DNA of 64,000 nucleotides from Leeuwenhoekiella parthenopeia (GCF_020782115.1 NZ_JAJGMW010000017.1:36918-100917), one strand, 5' to 3'; shown: positions 1 through 9,178, counted from the first letter of the stretch. Made by a program: numbers and translations. The notes: a model not told the origin generated them from the letters alone.

Positions 1-2403
1 GTGATTAAGATTAAGTACCAATTCGTAACCCTCATTTTTTACCCGCCCAAGGTTAGCTACCGGTGCTTCGGTACCAAAATAATCTGGTATCGCTCTGTCT
101 CTAATAAGCACATCAACACGATCATCACTAAAATAATCTATACTTCCGCTTATGGCATTATTAAAAAAGCCATAATCCAAACCAATATTTGTTTTCTTAA
201 CAGATTCCCAGCTTACTTCAGGATTACCTACAGAATCTTCATAATACCAAACGTACGGGCTTTCTTCCGCCTGTTCTCCGGTAACCCCAAGACGGGATCT
301 GCCACCATATCCCCAGGCCGTGAGGTATAAAAATCGGGCACCGATGTTATCATCCCCTATTTGACCATAAGATGCTCTAAGCTTGAGGTTATTTATAAAG
401 TCAGCCTTTTCCATAAAGCTTTCATTCATAATATTCCATCCGATACCTCCTGAAGAAAAGAATGCAAAGCGCTTGTCTGCAGCAAACTGCTCAGAACCGT
501 TATAGGCTCCGTTGTATTCAATTAAATACCTGTTATCATAACCGTATGTTGTTCTAAATACCCAGTCTTCACGATAAAAAGGTAAAATACTACCGGTAGC
601 ATATTCATTTCTATTGAAAAGACCCATCGCGGTTACATCGTGCTTGTCTTCTATTGTAGTGGTATAATTAAGCTGTGTTTGATAGAATAATCTTCGGTAG
701 GAAGCTCCGTTATTTACGCCACCACCCTGAGCTGTCCAGCGTACGCCCTGTGCGTAATCAAAACCGGTATTTGCATCATACGTTCTTCTAAAGGTTTCAA
801 TTCCGGTTGTGGGATCAATCCATTTTTCCTGAGGATCGTTAAACAAGTCATTAACTCCACGGTTGGCTTCAACAAAGGTGTTATCAAGAGCGATTGTCCC
901 ATTAAAAGTTAATCCTTTTGCTATAACGTCTAATTTTTGTTCCAGAGTAAAATTGGTTTGTAACTGAGTGGTCGTAAGATATTGTACCCCGCTAATTGCC
1001 AAATTTCTAATTGCATTTCCTTCACCTCCACCGGATGGCGCATCGTAACCCCAGGTTCCGTCAGAATATTGCGGCAAATAAATGTCTGGTGGAGTAGAAT
1101 AGGCAGCAATCCAATAAACATATTGGTTTCCATTAAAATTCCACGGTGTTTTACGCACCCCGTAAGAACCTGACAGACCTACTTTAAGAACCGTAGTTGG
1201 TGTAAGCTGGAAATCCAGATTTGTTCGTACGTTAAAACGGTTAAAATTAAATCCGGGCTGGTATCCCCTGCTGTTGTTATATTCTTTAATTAAATCGCCT
1301 TCATACTGAAAATCTGCCCCGGCGAAATATTTTACAAATTCTGAACCCCCACTAATGTTAAGGTTAGCATTATAAGAGGGTGCAAAATCACGAAACAAAG
1401 CATCATCCCAGTCTACATTAGGATAGCGCTCACTCTCTGCAAGATTTGCCGGAAAACGATATTTATCAATAATTTCCTGATCCATATATGCTCCCCAGGA
1501 TTCCGGACGAATAGAAAGTTCATTCTCAATAGCCTGGTTACGCACTAAAAAGGTATCGTAGGAATCCTTTTTTCCGGGAAGTTTAGATGCAGCCTTTACG
1601 GTAGTATTTAATCGTGCGCGCAACACAGCTCTACCCGATTTCCCTCGTTTGGTTGTAATAAGAATTACACCGTTTGCTCCCCTAACCCCATAAACTGCGG
1701 TAGCCGAAGCATCTTTCAGTACAGATATAGACTCAACTGAACTTATTGCTACGGTATTCATAGGCCGCTCTATACCGTCTACTAATATTAAAGGCTCTCC
1801 ACCATTGAATGTACTCAAACCCCGTATAAATATCTGTGGATCTTCAGCTCCAGGCAAACCGGTACTTGATGTAGTAATAACACCGGGCACGTTACCTGCT
1901 AATGCAGAACCAATATTTGGCACGTTACCGGCACGCTCCAGGTCTTCACCGCTAGCCTGTACTATTGCAGCAACGACGCTTTCTTTCTTTTGCTGACCGT
2001 AACCTACAACTACAACTTCCTCAAGTGCGTTTTCATCGGTTGCCATTTGCAAATCAATAGTAGTATTGGAACCCACCCGACGCTCTGCAGTTTTAAAACC
2101 TACGAAGCTGAAAACCAGAACACTTTCTGATGAAGGCGCGTTAATAGTATACTTACCATCAAAATCAGTAACGGCACCCATGCCGGACTGCCCTTTTACA
2201 ATAACATTTACACCGGGTAATGGTAAACCATCATCGGCAGAAACAACAGTACCCGAAACGGCTACCTGTTGTTCACTTATATTCGTCTCGTAAGGTGAGT
2301 AGGCATTAGACCTTTCTTCTGCCGCTGCAGCAAATAATGGGAACAAAATCCCTAAAATCAAAGTCTTTGAAACGTGAGCAGTTTTAATCAACGGTATTTT
2401 CAT
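1..2403 (-). CDS. SusC/RagA-family TonB-dependent receptor (3' end outside the window)
   Basis: Outer-membrane glycan importer, open from the ATG at 2403 to the left edge without a stop (801 residues). After a signal peptide the protein has a CarboxypepD_reg beta-sandwich (about residues 40-110, with VSGTVVSADDG and LPGVNVIVKG), the SusC-typical EEVVVVGYG segment, and a plug domain with VPGV, DPQIFIRG, PLILVDGIE and AVYGVRGANGVILITTK. The rest is beta-barrel, including GLDYGFFNNAISGSIDYF near the left edge. SusC proteins pair with a SusD lipoprotein; here that gene would lie to the left. A TACATTTG box and direct repeats about 260-330 bp upstream are the likely promoter and activator site. 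The substrate cannot be read from this fragment; the adjacent fucose genes point to a fucosylated glycan, which is inference. Confidence 0.95.
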   Translation of the reverse strand, partial: MKIPLIKTAHVSKTLILGILFPLFAAAAEERSNAYSPYETNISEQQVAVSGTVVSADDGLPLPGVNVIVKGQSGMGAVTDFDGKYTINAPSSESVLVFSFVGFKTAERRVGSNTTIDLQMATDENALEEVVVVGYGQQKKESVVAAIVQASGEDLERAGNVPNIGSALAGNVPGVITTSSTGLPGAEDPQIFIRGLSTFNGGEPLILVDGIERPMNTVAISSVESISVLKDASATAVYGVRGANGVILITTKRGKSGRAVLRARLNTTVKAASKLPGKKDSYDTFLVRNQAIENELSIRPESWGAYMDQEIIDKYRFPANLAESERYPNVDWDDALFRDFAPSYNANLNISGGSEFVKYFAGADFQYEGDLIKEYNNSRGYQPGFNFNRFNVRTNLDFQLTPTTVLKVGLSGSYGVRKTPWNFNGNQYVYWIAAYSTPPDIYLPQYSDGTWGYDAPSGGGEGNAIRNLAISGVQYLTTTQLQTNFTLEQKLDVIAKGLTFNGTIALDNTFVEANRGVNDLFNDPQEKWIDPTTGIETFRRTYDANTGFDYAQGVRWTAQGGGVNNGASYRRLFYQTQLNYTTTIEDKHDVTAMGLFNRNEYATGSILPFYREDWVFRTTYGYDNRYLIEYNGAYNGSEQFAADKRFAFFSSGGIGWNIMNESFMEKADFINNLKLRASYGQIGDDNIGARFLYLTAWGYGGRSRLGVTGEQAEESPYVWYYEDSVGNPEVSWESVKKTNIGLDYGFFNNAISGSIDYFSDDRVDVLIRDRAIPDYFGTEAPVANLGRVKNEGYELVLNLNH

Positions 2404-2666
2404 ATTATAGTTTAGCTTTCCTGTTTTTGATTTAAGAAATCGATTTCGTAAATAGGCTCTTATGATTTATTTAAATGTTTATTCAGATCATAACATCCCT
2501 TTTCGCTACACCTCAAAACAAATGGATTTAATCTGTTTTGAAAGCTGAGCCTTCTTTCAAGATCTCCTCAACTCTGTTAAGGTTATTCTAAAAAAAGACG
2601 CTCTATTATAGAATGTCTAAAATCGTATGTTGATAATTGTCATATTCTCAACACAACAACACGTAA

Positions 2667-2674
2667 CAAATGTA
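2667..2674 (-). promoter_or_regulatory. Putative -7 promoter box of the left-edge SusC gene
   Basis: On the minus strand this reads TACATTTG, a perfect match to the Bacteroidota -7 consensus TAnnTTTG. A TTG occurs 24 bp further upstream, slightly beyond the usual spacing. Use of this box implies a leader of about 260 nt. Confidence 0.5.
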
Positions 2675-2705
2675 TCTGCTAATGCTGAAGCGCTATTACA
2701 AGGGT

Positions 2706-2737
2706 GTTACATATACTTTGGCGTAGGTTACATGTAC
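2706..2737. promoter_or_regulatory. Direct repeat GTTACATRTAC x2, likely activator site
   Basis: GTTACATATAC (2706-2716) and GTTACATGTAC (2727-2737) are spaced exactly 21 bp apart, two helical turns. A third partial copy, GTTAC, begins at 2757. Relative to the TACATTTG box they would lie at roughly -46 to -77, where an activator would contact polymerase. The cognate regulator is not identified. Confidence 0.45.
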
Positions 2738-2949
2738 ACGTAAAAGCCTGTTTTTTGTTACCTAATAAAAAAAATCACTCCTAAAAAGGGAAGAAAATGA
2801 GCTCAGGGAGTTCTTAAATTTTTAAGAAAATAAACCCATAGCTGGTATAAACAAGTGTGAAATTTTTAACGAAAAGGTTTCGGGACCCGGAAGCGAGATG
2901 TTCATTATCCACCTTTTTGAAAATTGAATCCTGTATCTTAAAATAAAAA

Positions 2950-2978
2950 ATCCCCGAAGACCAATTCGCTTCGGGGAT
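2950..2978 (-). terminator. Rho-independent terminator of the fucose minus-strand operon
   Basis: A perfect 10-bp stem (ATCCCCGAAG / CTTCGGGGAT) with a 9-nt loop is followed on the minus strand by TTTTTTATTT. It lies 33 nt after the mutarotase stop codon. Confidence 0.9.
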
Positions 2979-3010
2979 TATCCTTTTGAAAAACCGGAAA
3001 TTAGATCGGC

Positions 3011-3352
3011 CTAATTGGCCAATTTGAAAATTTGCTTCATTGCAATCCACTTTTCACCCGGATTGGCAAATGGAAGCGCTTGCTGATAGTTCCACATCAG
3101 GTTTTCCCATTCCTGAACTTTAGGATTGCTTAAATCCATCTGCTTTTTACGTTCGGGATTGTATTCTGGCGTGGTTTCCATAATCATAAAGAGACGGTTG
3201 CCGCAGCGGTAAATTTCCATATCGCTTATTCCGGCATCTTTGATGCTCTTAAGTATTTCGGGCCAAACCGCCTTATGATAGGCATCATATTCGGCAATGA
3301 GCTGTTGATCATCTTTGAGATCACAGGCAAAACAATATCGGGTTGTTTTCAT
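3011..3352 (-). CDS. L-rhamnose/L-fucose mutarotase family (RhaM-like, DUF718)
   Basis: Small cytosolic sugar epimerase of 113 aa that interconverts the alpha and beta anomers of a 6-deoxyhexose. Length and motifs fit the RhaM family: CFACDLKDD at the N-terminus, YDAYHKAVWPEI with the Tyr/His pair, then GISDMEIYRCGNRLFMIME and a Trp-rich C-terminal half (WENLMWNYQQ, GEKWIAM). The family is named for rhamnose, but here the gene is last in a fucose operon and its ATG overlaps the stop of the FucP-like transporter gene (ATGA). An L-fucose mutarotase role is therefore the better reading, as inference. Confidence 0.85.
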   Translation of the reverse strand: MKTTRYCFACDLKDDQQLIAEYDAYHKAVWPEILKSIKDAGISDMEIYRCGNRLFMIMETTPEYNPERKKQMDLSNPKVQEWENLMWNYQQALPFANPGEKWIAMKQIFKLAN

Positions 3353-4683
3353 CCTTGAAGTTTCATATTGTATTTCTTATATACGTCTCTTCCGTAGATC
3401 CCAATAATCACGAAGCAAATAAAAGGCAGAATAAAAGAAAAATTGACTTCAGGCACTCCTAAAATGCTGATATCGGTATAACCTGCTCCTCCTAGATCAA
3501 GAATCAAACCCTGAAGGGTTGGCATCAGGGCGCCGCCTACGATAGCCATAACGAGAAATGCTGCGCCAAACTTCGCGTCTTCCCCCTGCCCCTCTAAAGC
3601 AATTCCGTAAATAGTAGGAAACATAATGGACATAAAAAATGAAATACTTACCAAAGCGATTAAGCCTGTCATTCCCGGTACCATAATCGTAATCAGAGTA
3701 GCGAGCGCTGCTCCTATGGCAAAAGACAGCAGCAATTTACCCGAGTCTATATATTTTAGTAATGCGGTACCCACCCATCTGCCGATGAGAAAAACCACCA
3801 GAGCAGCGATCCCGTAGTTTACAGCTTCGGTATTTTCAATACCAAAAGATTCTGCATACTGATACAAATAGGTCCAGCACATGATTTGTGCACCCACATA
3901 AAAAGCCTGTGCAATTACTCCGCCGGTGAATTTGCGGGACTTGAAAAGCCGTTTTATAGATGGTCCTATTTTCACTTTACTTTCCTGATGCGCGTTTTGT
4001 GGCATATTCACCAGACTGATTACGACCAGAAAACCAATAACCACAATCCCGAGTAACACATACGGATCGCGTATCACCGCCAAATCTGCGGTACGCACAA
4101 CAGCCTTGGCCTCTTCTCCAAGTGTCGAATAGACCGTGGTTCCATCAGGTAATAAGTCATCTGATTGCAACGAGGCCAAAATGAATTTTTGAGCCACAAT
4201 CAGACCAAGCAGAGCCCCCATCGGGTTAAAGGCCTGAGCCAGATTGAGACGCTGAGTTGCTGTTTTTTCGGCTCCCATAGAAAGGATATACGGATTTGCC
4301 GTAGTCTCTAAAAACGCCAGACCAAAAGTCAGAATATATAGCGCCGCGAGAAAAAAGCCGAACTCTTCATAAGCTGCGGCGGGATAAAACAGCAATGCTC
4401 CCAATGCATAAAGGCCAAGACCCAGCAACACTCCTTTTTTATAGGAATAGCGGTTTACAAAAATCGCCGCCGGTAAGGCCATCGTAAAGTAGCCGCCGTA
4501 AAAGGCCAACTGAACCAGCGAAGCCTGAAAGTTGTCGAGCTCCAACACTTTTTTAAATGCCGAAACCATAGGGTTTGTGATATCGTTTGCGAAACCCCAC
4601 AAGGCAAAAAGCGAGGTGATGAGAATAAACGGTAGTAAAACCGATTTGGCCACTACCGTCACTTTTGATTGATTGGTACTCAT
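3349..4683 (-). CDS. fucP: L-fucose:proton symporter, FucP-like MFS permease
   Basis: Inner-membrane sugar importer of 444 aa with about 12 hydrophobic segments. The start resembles FucP (LITSLFALWGFANDITNPMVSAFKK), and the family motifs GLAFLETTANPYI and LNLAQAFNPMGALLG follow. In FucP the acidic residues in the first transmembrane helix region couple proton and sugar transport; the D of FANDIT is present. It lies 3 bp after the SDR gene and overlaps the mutarotase gene by 4 bp. Glucose/galactose transporters (GluP) are close relatives, but the operon strongly favours L-fucose. Confidence 0.9.
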   Translation of the reverse strand: MSTNQSKVTVVAKSVLLPFILITSLFALWGFANDITNPMVSAFKKVLELDNFQASLVQLAFYGGYFTMALPAAIFVNRYSYKKGVLLGLGLYALGALLFYPAAAYEEFGFFLAALYILTFGLAFLETTANPYILSMGAEKTATQRLNLAQAFNPMGALLGLIVAQKFILASLQSDDLLPDGTTVYSTLGEEAKAVVRTADLAVIRDPYVLLGIVVIGFLVVISLVNMPQNAHQESKVKIGPSIKRLFKSRKFTGGVIAQAFYVGAQIMCWTYLYQYAESFGIENTEAVNYGIAALVVFLIGRWVGTALLKYIDSGKLLLSFAIGAALATLITIMVPGMTGLIALVSISFFMSIMFPTIYGIALEGQGEDAKFGAAFLVMAIVGGALMPTLQGLILDLGGAGYTDISILGVPEVNFSFILPFICFVIIGIYGRDVYKKYNMKLQG

Positions 4684-4686
4684 AAA

Positions 4687-5484
4687 TTAGTTTTTAGCCG
4701 GAAGCAAAGCGCGATCCAGATGTACATAACCACCGTCGACAAATAGAAACTGCCCGGTGGTATGTGATGATTTTTCAGAGATGGTGAATAAAGCCGTGTC
4801 TGCTATTTCCTGAGTGGTAGTCATTCGGTTTTCTAACGGAATGGTGTTTCGAATAGCCTCTAGTTTTTCGGCACCGTTGTCAAGTGTTTCAATCCAGTTT
4901 TCATAAGCCGGTGTGTAGCTTTCGGCAATGATAAGTGCATTGCTGCGTATGCCGTATTTAATGAGATCTACCGCCCATTCGCGGGTTAATCCCAGTACGC
5001 CTCCTTTAGCGGCAGCATAAGCTGAAGTCCCACCCTGCCCGGTAATTGCCACTTTAGAGCCTACGTTCAAAATGTTTCCTTTACTTGCTTTCAGCAAGGG
5101 CAGCGCATATTTTACGGTGGCATAAAAACTAACGAGGTTTAGCTTCAGCGAATACATAAAATCTTCCAGCGAACCTTCGAGCGAAACGCCGTCATTTACG
5201 CCCACATTATTGATAATAGCATCTATTCGCCCATATTTAGCCGAAAGTTGCTCTATGGAGTTTTTTATTTGTTCAGCGTCGGAAAGATCGGTTTGATAGA
5301 ATGTACTATCCAATCCCTGTTCCCGCAACCGGGCTTCATACTCAAACCCGCGGGCATTTCGGTCTAACAAAACAGGGATTGCTCCTTCTGCAGCTAGTGC
5401 AAAAATGATGGTGTGACCAATGCTTCCGGGCATTCCGGCAGAACCGGTTACCACAATAATTTTATCTTTTAAGTTTAAGTTCAT
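4687..5484 (-). CDS. SDR-family dehydrogenase, candidate L-fucose dehydrogenase
   Basis: Cytosolic NAD(P)-dependent short-chain dehydrogenase of 265 aa. It shows the cofactor loop VVTGSAGMPGSIGHTI (an unusual insertion in the TGxxxGxG motif), NNVG near residue 92, a catalytic Ser region (LNVGSK) and the YAAAKGG Tyr-x3-Lys pair. In the oxidative fucose route L-fucose is first oxidised to L-fuconolactone; this gene or the zinc dehydrogenase at 6325-7341 could do that. It is 3 bp from both neighbours, so it is clearly co-transcribed. SDR substrate assignment from sequence alone is weak. Confidence 0.8.
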   Translation of the reverse strand: MNLNLKDKIIVVTGSAGMPGSIGHTIIFALAAEGAIPVLLDRNARGFEYEARLREQGLDSTFYQTDLSDAEQIKNSIEQLSAKYGRIDAIINNVGVNDGVSLEGSLEDFMYSLKLNLVSFYATVKYALPLLKASKGNILNVGSKVAITGQGGTSAYAAAKGGVLGLTREWAVDLIKYGIRSNALIIAESYTPAYENWIETLDNGAEKLEAIRNTIPLENRMTTTQEIADTALFTISEKSSHTTGQFLFVDGGYVHLDRALLPAKN

Positions 5485-5487
5485 CGA

Positions 5488-6315
5488 TTAAATTGTATAA
5501 ATGCGCTGGGCATTTTTATAGAAAAAAAGTTCGCGTTCGTCTTTAGAAAGTTGACCTGAAAAGGCTTTGGCTACATTAAGAACCTGAGCATAACTTCCGG
5601 CAACCAGGCATACCGGCCAGTCTGAACCGTAAACGATTCGATTGGGACCAAAAGCCTCGAAAACCACGTTCATATAGGGCATTAAATCTATAGGTTTCCA
5701 GGTTTTATAATCGGCTTCGGTAATCAAACCCGATATTTTACAGCTTACGTTCTCGTAACTGCCAATGGCTTTCATCAGCAAAGCCCATGAATCAATATAG
5801 CCCTGTTTGATGTAGGGCTTTGCGATGTGGTCGATCACAAATTGCTGCTCGGGAAAAAGCTTTACAAATTCGAGCACTGCCGGAAGCTGATGCGAAAAAA
5901 CAAGAATTTCATACACCGCTCCGGTATTTTTCAGCTTTGAGATTCCATTTAAAAAAGCTTTTCGCAGTAAAAACGAGTTGTCAGCCTCGGCCTGCACAAC
6001 ATGGCGATAGCCTTTCATCAGAGGCATTTCGGCATAATACTCCAGATCCTGCTGCACCGAATCGCTTTGAAAATCAACCCAGCCGATTACACCTTTGATG
6101 AAATCATAGTCAGAAGCAAGATTCAGTAAAAATGTGTTTTCTTCAAGGGTTTGATCTGCCTGTACTGCGATACAGCCGGTGATATTGTGTTCCTCATAAA
6201 CCGGTTTTAAATCCTGAGGCCTAAAATCACGGCGTATCACAGCCATCTCGTCATCAATCCAGCTGTGCTTGACCGGGTTGTATTGCCAAAAGTGTTGATG
6301 GGTGTCTATAATCAT
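5488..6315 (-). CDS. Amidohydrolase-family lactonase, probable L-fuconolactonase
   Basis: Amidohydrolase_2/COG3618 TIM-barrel hydrolase of 275 aa. It begins with the metal-binding IIDTHQHFW motif; other family signatures are FVIDHIAKP, VSCKISGLITEAD and the late GSDWPVC with the catalytic Asp. Family members open sugar lactones such as L-fuconolactone, the product of fucose dehydrogenase, giving L-fuconate for the dehydratase at 11060. It sits between the SDR and the zinc dehydrogenase with gaps of 3 and 9 bp. 4-sulfomuconolactonase-type members exist, but context decides for fucose. Confidence 0.87.
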   Translation of the reverse strand: MIIDTHQHFWQYNPVKHSWIDDEMAVIRRDFRPQDLKPVYEEHNITGCIAVQADQTLEENTFLLNLASDYDFIKGVIGWVDFQSDSVQQDLEYYAEMPLMKGYRHVVQAEADNSFLLRKAFLNGISKLKNTGAVYEILVFSHQLPAVLEFVKLFPEQQFVIDHIAKPYIKQGYIDSWALLMKAIGSYENVSCKISGLITEADYKTWKPIDLMPYMNVVFEAFGPNRIVYGSDWPVCLVAGSYAQVLNVAKAFSGQLSKDERELFFYKNAQRIYTI

Positions 6316-6324
6316 AATGCCAGA

Positions 6325-7341
6325 TTAGTCATTGATTTCAACCAAAGCTTTAATCACGTTATTTTCAGGGGCCAACAAAGCCTCAAAGCCCGATGGCAAA
6401 TCTTTAAAAGCGATACGGTGTGTGATGTATTTTTTCGGGTTGATGGTACCGCTCCTGATACTTTCAATGACATACTGAAAATCTTCGCGGGTAGCATTGC
6501 GGCTGCTCATCAGGGTAGATTCCCGCTTGTGAAACTCGGGATGGCTAAAGCTTAGTTCGCCTTTTTGTAAGCCTACCAAAACGTAGCGGCCACCGTGGGC
6601 CAGATATTGAAATGCGCTGTTCATCACATTGCGATTACCGGTAGCATCAATTATTACGGTAGGCATATCGCCGTTTGTGATTTCTGCCAAACGCTCCGTA
6701 ACATCAGTATTCATCGGGTTTAAAGTCTGCCAGACACCCAATTCGTCTTTACAAAAATCAAGACGGTGCTCGTTCACATCGAGGGCAATGACTTGTGCTC
6801 CTGCCTGCTGTGCAAACTGAATCAAGCCAATACCAATAGGGCCTGCTCCCATGACCAAAACCGTCTCTCCCTCACGCACTCCTGCCCTTCGCACCCCGTG
6901 AGCTGCGATGGCCAGAGGTTCAACAAGCGCGAGCTCATCAAAATCAAGACCTTCGCCGTGCAACAGATACCCATCAGGCACAACTACATATTCAGCCATA
7001 CCGCCGTCAATGTGTACCCCAAAAACCTTAATCGAGGTACAACAATTGCTCAGCCCGTTGCGGCAGGCGACACAACTTCCGCAGTTGAAATATGGGATAA
7101 AACTCACCGCATCGCCTGTATTAAAACCGGCGGCATTACCTTGTACATATTCGGCTGCAAGCTCGTGACCCAAAACTCTCGGGTAATTGAAGTACGGCTG
7201 GGTTCCGCCAAAAGCGTGAATATCGGTACCACAAATACCTATTTTACGGATGAGCAGCAGCGACTCTCCCGCTTTAGGCTGCGGAATATCCTGTTCTTTT
7301 AATAAAAAGGTTCCGGGTTCTTCACAAACTATATAATTCAT
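6325..7341 (-). CDS. Zinc-dependent (GroES-like) alcohol/sugar dehydrogenase
   Basis: Medium-chain dehydrogenase of 338 aa. The catalytic zinc site is visible (GICGTDIHAFGG, then GHELAAE), as is the four-cysteine structural zinc site (CGSCVACRNGLSNC). The Rossmann motif VMGAGPIGIG follows, then an Asp (VIALDVNEHR) that favours NAD over NADP. Relatives oxidise sorbitol, threonine or galactitol. In this operon it could oxidise L-fucose, or reduce the L-lactaldehyde/L-lactate end product. It lies between the lactonase and the GH29 gene (9- and 15-bp gaps). The exact substrate is unresolved. Confidence 0.8.
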   Translation of the reverse strand: MNYIVCEEPGTFLLKEQDIPQPKAGESLLLIRKIGICGTDIHAFGGTQPYFNYPRVLGHELAAEYVQGNAAGFNTGDAVSFIPYFNCGSCVACRNGLSNCCTSIKVFGVHIDGGMAEYVVVPDGYLLHGEGLDFDELALVEPLAIAAHGVRRAGVREGETVLVMGAGPIGIGLIQFAQQAGAQVIALDVNEHRLDFCKDELGVWQTLNPMNTDVTERLAEITNGDMPTVIIDATGNRNVMNSAFQYLAHGGRYVLVGLQKGELSFSHPEFHKRESTLMSSRNATREDFQYVIESIRSGTINPKKYITHRIAFKDLPSGFEALLAPENNVIKALVEIND

Positions 7342-7356
7342 GATATGTTCTATCTG

Positions 7357-8997
7357 TTAGTTGATTTCTAAAGCATTTGCATAGGAAACAGCCGGTTTTT
7401 CCTGCGGAAAATACACTTCAAGTCCCTCAGCGGTTTGCTTAAATTTTAATTTTTTACCGGTACTCACGAGCTTCACCTTTTTGATGGATTTGCTTCGGTA
7501 AGGAGAATGGGAACGCAACGCTTTAATAAGCACTTTGCCGTTTTCTGGCCAGCTCATAACCGTCGCATAGAGCGTATCCCCTTTGGTTACAAACCTAAAA
7601 TCGGAAGACGAATAAGGCTTGCCTTTACCCTCGTTAAAGCCCTGATGTGAAAGCTCAGCCGTAGTGGCCTGCTGCGGTCCTTCTCCAAAAATCTTCCAGG
7701 GACGCGTGCCGTAAATACTCTCGCCGTTAAGACGCATCCACACTCCTATTTCTTCAACGATAGCCCGCTCCAGCTCATCAATGCTTCCATCGCCCTTAAC
7801 CGGAATATTCAGCATCAGGTTTCCATTTTTGCTTACTACATCAATAAGACTGTGTATGACCTGTTTGGCCGATTTATAGCGCTTATCGCGATAAATCCCC
7901 TGGTCGTAATGCCAGCTGCCAATACAGGTATCGGTCTGCCAGGGTAAGGGTTCAATCTCATTACTCTGACCTTTTTCAATATCCCAAACCAGGGCCTTAC
8001 GCTGCTCTTCATCCAAAATTTTACCGGTAACCACAGCCTGCGGGTTGCCATTTTTGTCAAGACTCTTGTTGTACAAATACGCTGCAATCTCAAGCCCTAC
8101 AGTACTTACCGGCCACAGGGGCAGTGCGGTGTCATCAAAGTAGAGCAGGTCAGGATTAAATTTATCTATCAGATCTATCGTACGCTTGTAGAATTTCTCG
8201 CAATATTCTTTTGAGGGCGGAGTAACGCCATTGCCCCAGTTCCATTGGCTGTGAATCTTCCCATTGTCAAGGCTGTCTTCACTCAAAGGATGGTTTTGAG
8301 CATACAATTCCTGTGGATTCAGACCTTCCCACCAGGTACCTTTGCCGTCTTCGACAGTGAGGTTTCCGTCATAGGGAACACCGGCTAAGGGTCCGTTTTG
8401 GTCTGCGCGTTGTGAGGGCTCATACCAGCTCCACGCGTGAGCCGCATGAACGCTTAACGCAAAAGGCAAGCCTGCCTTGCGTGCTGCTTGCTCCCAGCCG
8501 GCAATAATATCTTTTTTTGGACCCATTTTTACTGAATTCCAGTTTGGCTGATGGGTACTATCCCATAAATCGAGGTTATCATGATGATTGGCCATCGCCA
8601 TAAAATATTTGGCGCCTGCATTTTTATAGAGATCTACGAGTTCCTGCGGATTCCACTTGTCTGCTTTCCAAACGTTGATCACGTCTTTAAAACCAAATTT
8701 TGACGGATGCCCATACGTTTTGACGTGGTAATCGTATTGCCAGGAAGCTTCCTGATACATCCCACGGGCATACCAGTCTCCAGATTCGGGCTCGCACTGA
8801 GGCCCCCAATGAGCCCACATGCCGAATTTCGCATCGCGAAACCACTCAGGAACCTGATATTTCGAAAGCGAATCCCAGTTGGGTTCAAAGACCTTCTGCG
8901 GATTATTAAACAAATAATTTGCACGGGCAGTCCAGGGTTTTAAGTAGAATCCTGCTGCCGCTGCTGCGCTTATTTTTATAACATCTCTGCGTTTCAT
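7357..8997 (-). CDS. GH29 alpha-L-fucosidase, Tat-type signal peptide
   Basis: Exported glycoside hydrolase of 546 aa releasing terminal L-fucose by a retaining mechanism. The GH29 N-terminal module is clear (PEWFRDAKFGMWAHWGP, DWYARGMY, YFMAMANHHDNLDLWDS). The likely nucleophile is Asp288 in LLYFDDTALP. The N-terminus MKRRDVIKISAAAAAG has the Arg-Arg pair and short hydrophobic stretch of a Tat signal, so it is probably exported folded to the periplasm. It is the first gene of the minus-strand fucose operon, so fucose would be released next to its importer. Confidence 0.93.
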   Translation of the reverse strand: MKRRDVIKISAAAAAGFYLKPWTARANYLFNNPQKVFEPNWDSLSKYQVPEWFRDAKFGMWAHWGPQCEPESGDWYARGMYQEASWQYDYHVKTYGHPSKFGFKDVINVWKADKWNPQELVDLYKNAGAKYFMAMANHHDNLDLWDSTHQPNWNSVKMGPKKDIIAGWEQAARKAGLPFALSVHAAHAWSWYEPSQRADQNGPLAGVPYDGNLTVEDGKGTWWEGLNPQELYAQNHPLSEDSLDNGKIHSQWNWGNGVTPPSKEYCEKFYKRTIDLIDKFNPDLLYFDDTALPLWPVSTVGLEIAAYLYNKSLDKNGNPQAVVTGKILDEEQRKALVWDIEKGQSNEIEPLPWQTDTCIGSWHYDQGIYRDKRYKSAKQVIHSLIDVVSKNGNLMLNIPVKGDGSIDELERAIVEEIGVWMRLNGESIYGTRPWKIFGEGPQQATTAELSHQGFNEGKGKPYSSSDFRFVTKGDTLYATVMSWPENGKVLIKALRSHSPYRSKSIKKVKLVSTGKKLKFKQTAEGLEVYFPQEKPAVSYANALEIN

Positions 8998-9110
8998 GGT
9001 CTTCTAAAAGTTATATATTTCCGTCTTTACCTAATAGTGTTCCTGTAAATATTTCCCTCAAACCATACAATTACAACGATTTCGATTGAAATTTCATAAG
9101 GATAAACGTC

Positions 9111-9118
9111 CAAAGATA
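9111..9118 (-). promoter_or_regulatory. Putative -7 box of the fucose minus-strand operon
   Basis: The minus strand reads TATCTTTG, a perfect TAnnTTTG match, 114 bp before the GH29 start. The nearest TTTG lies 26 bp further upstream, which is long, so an activator such as one of the adjacent AraC proteins may be needed. Confidence 0.45.
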
Positions 9119-9178
9119 TTTTAGTCTTCCCTTTTACAGTTATACAAAAACGACTTATTTTTATCTGTTTAAGAACCG

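Larger units (their letters stand above)
2404..3010. other. Intergenic region: long 5' UTR, promoter and terminator
   Basis: No convincing gene. From right to left it holds the terminator of the fucose operon (2950-2978), a repeat block (2706-2737), a -7 box (2667-2674) and about 260 nt of leader before the SusC start at 2403. An 78-codon open frame on the minus strand at 2814-3050 runs through the terminator and the end of the mutarotase gene and looks spurious. Confidence 0.6.

Noticed and set aside
1..330. Plus-strand open frame of 109 codons at the left edge
   Set aside because: It is antisense to the barrel region of the SusC gene, whose minus-strand frame reads as a coherent SusC protein.
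2814..3050. Minus-strand 78-codon frame after the mutarotase gene
   Set aside because: It overlaps the end of the mutarotase gene and runs through its terminator; the predicted protein has no recognisable features.
6766..7302. 178-codon plus-strand frame opposite the zinc dehydrogenase
   Set aside because: Antisense to an intact, well-conserved dehydrogenase gene; shadow caused by codon bias.
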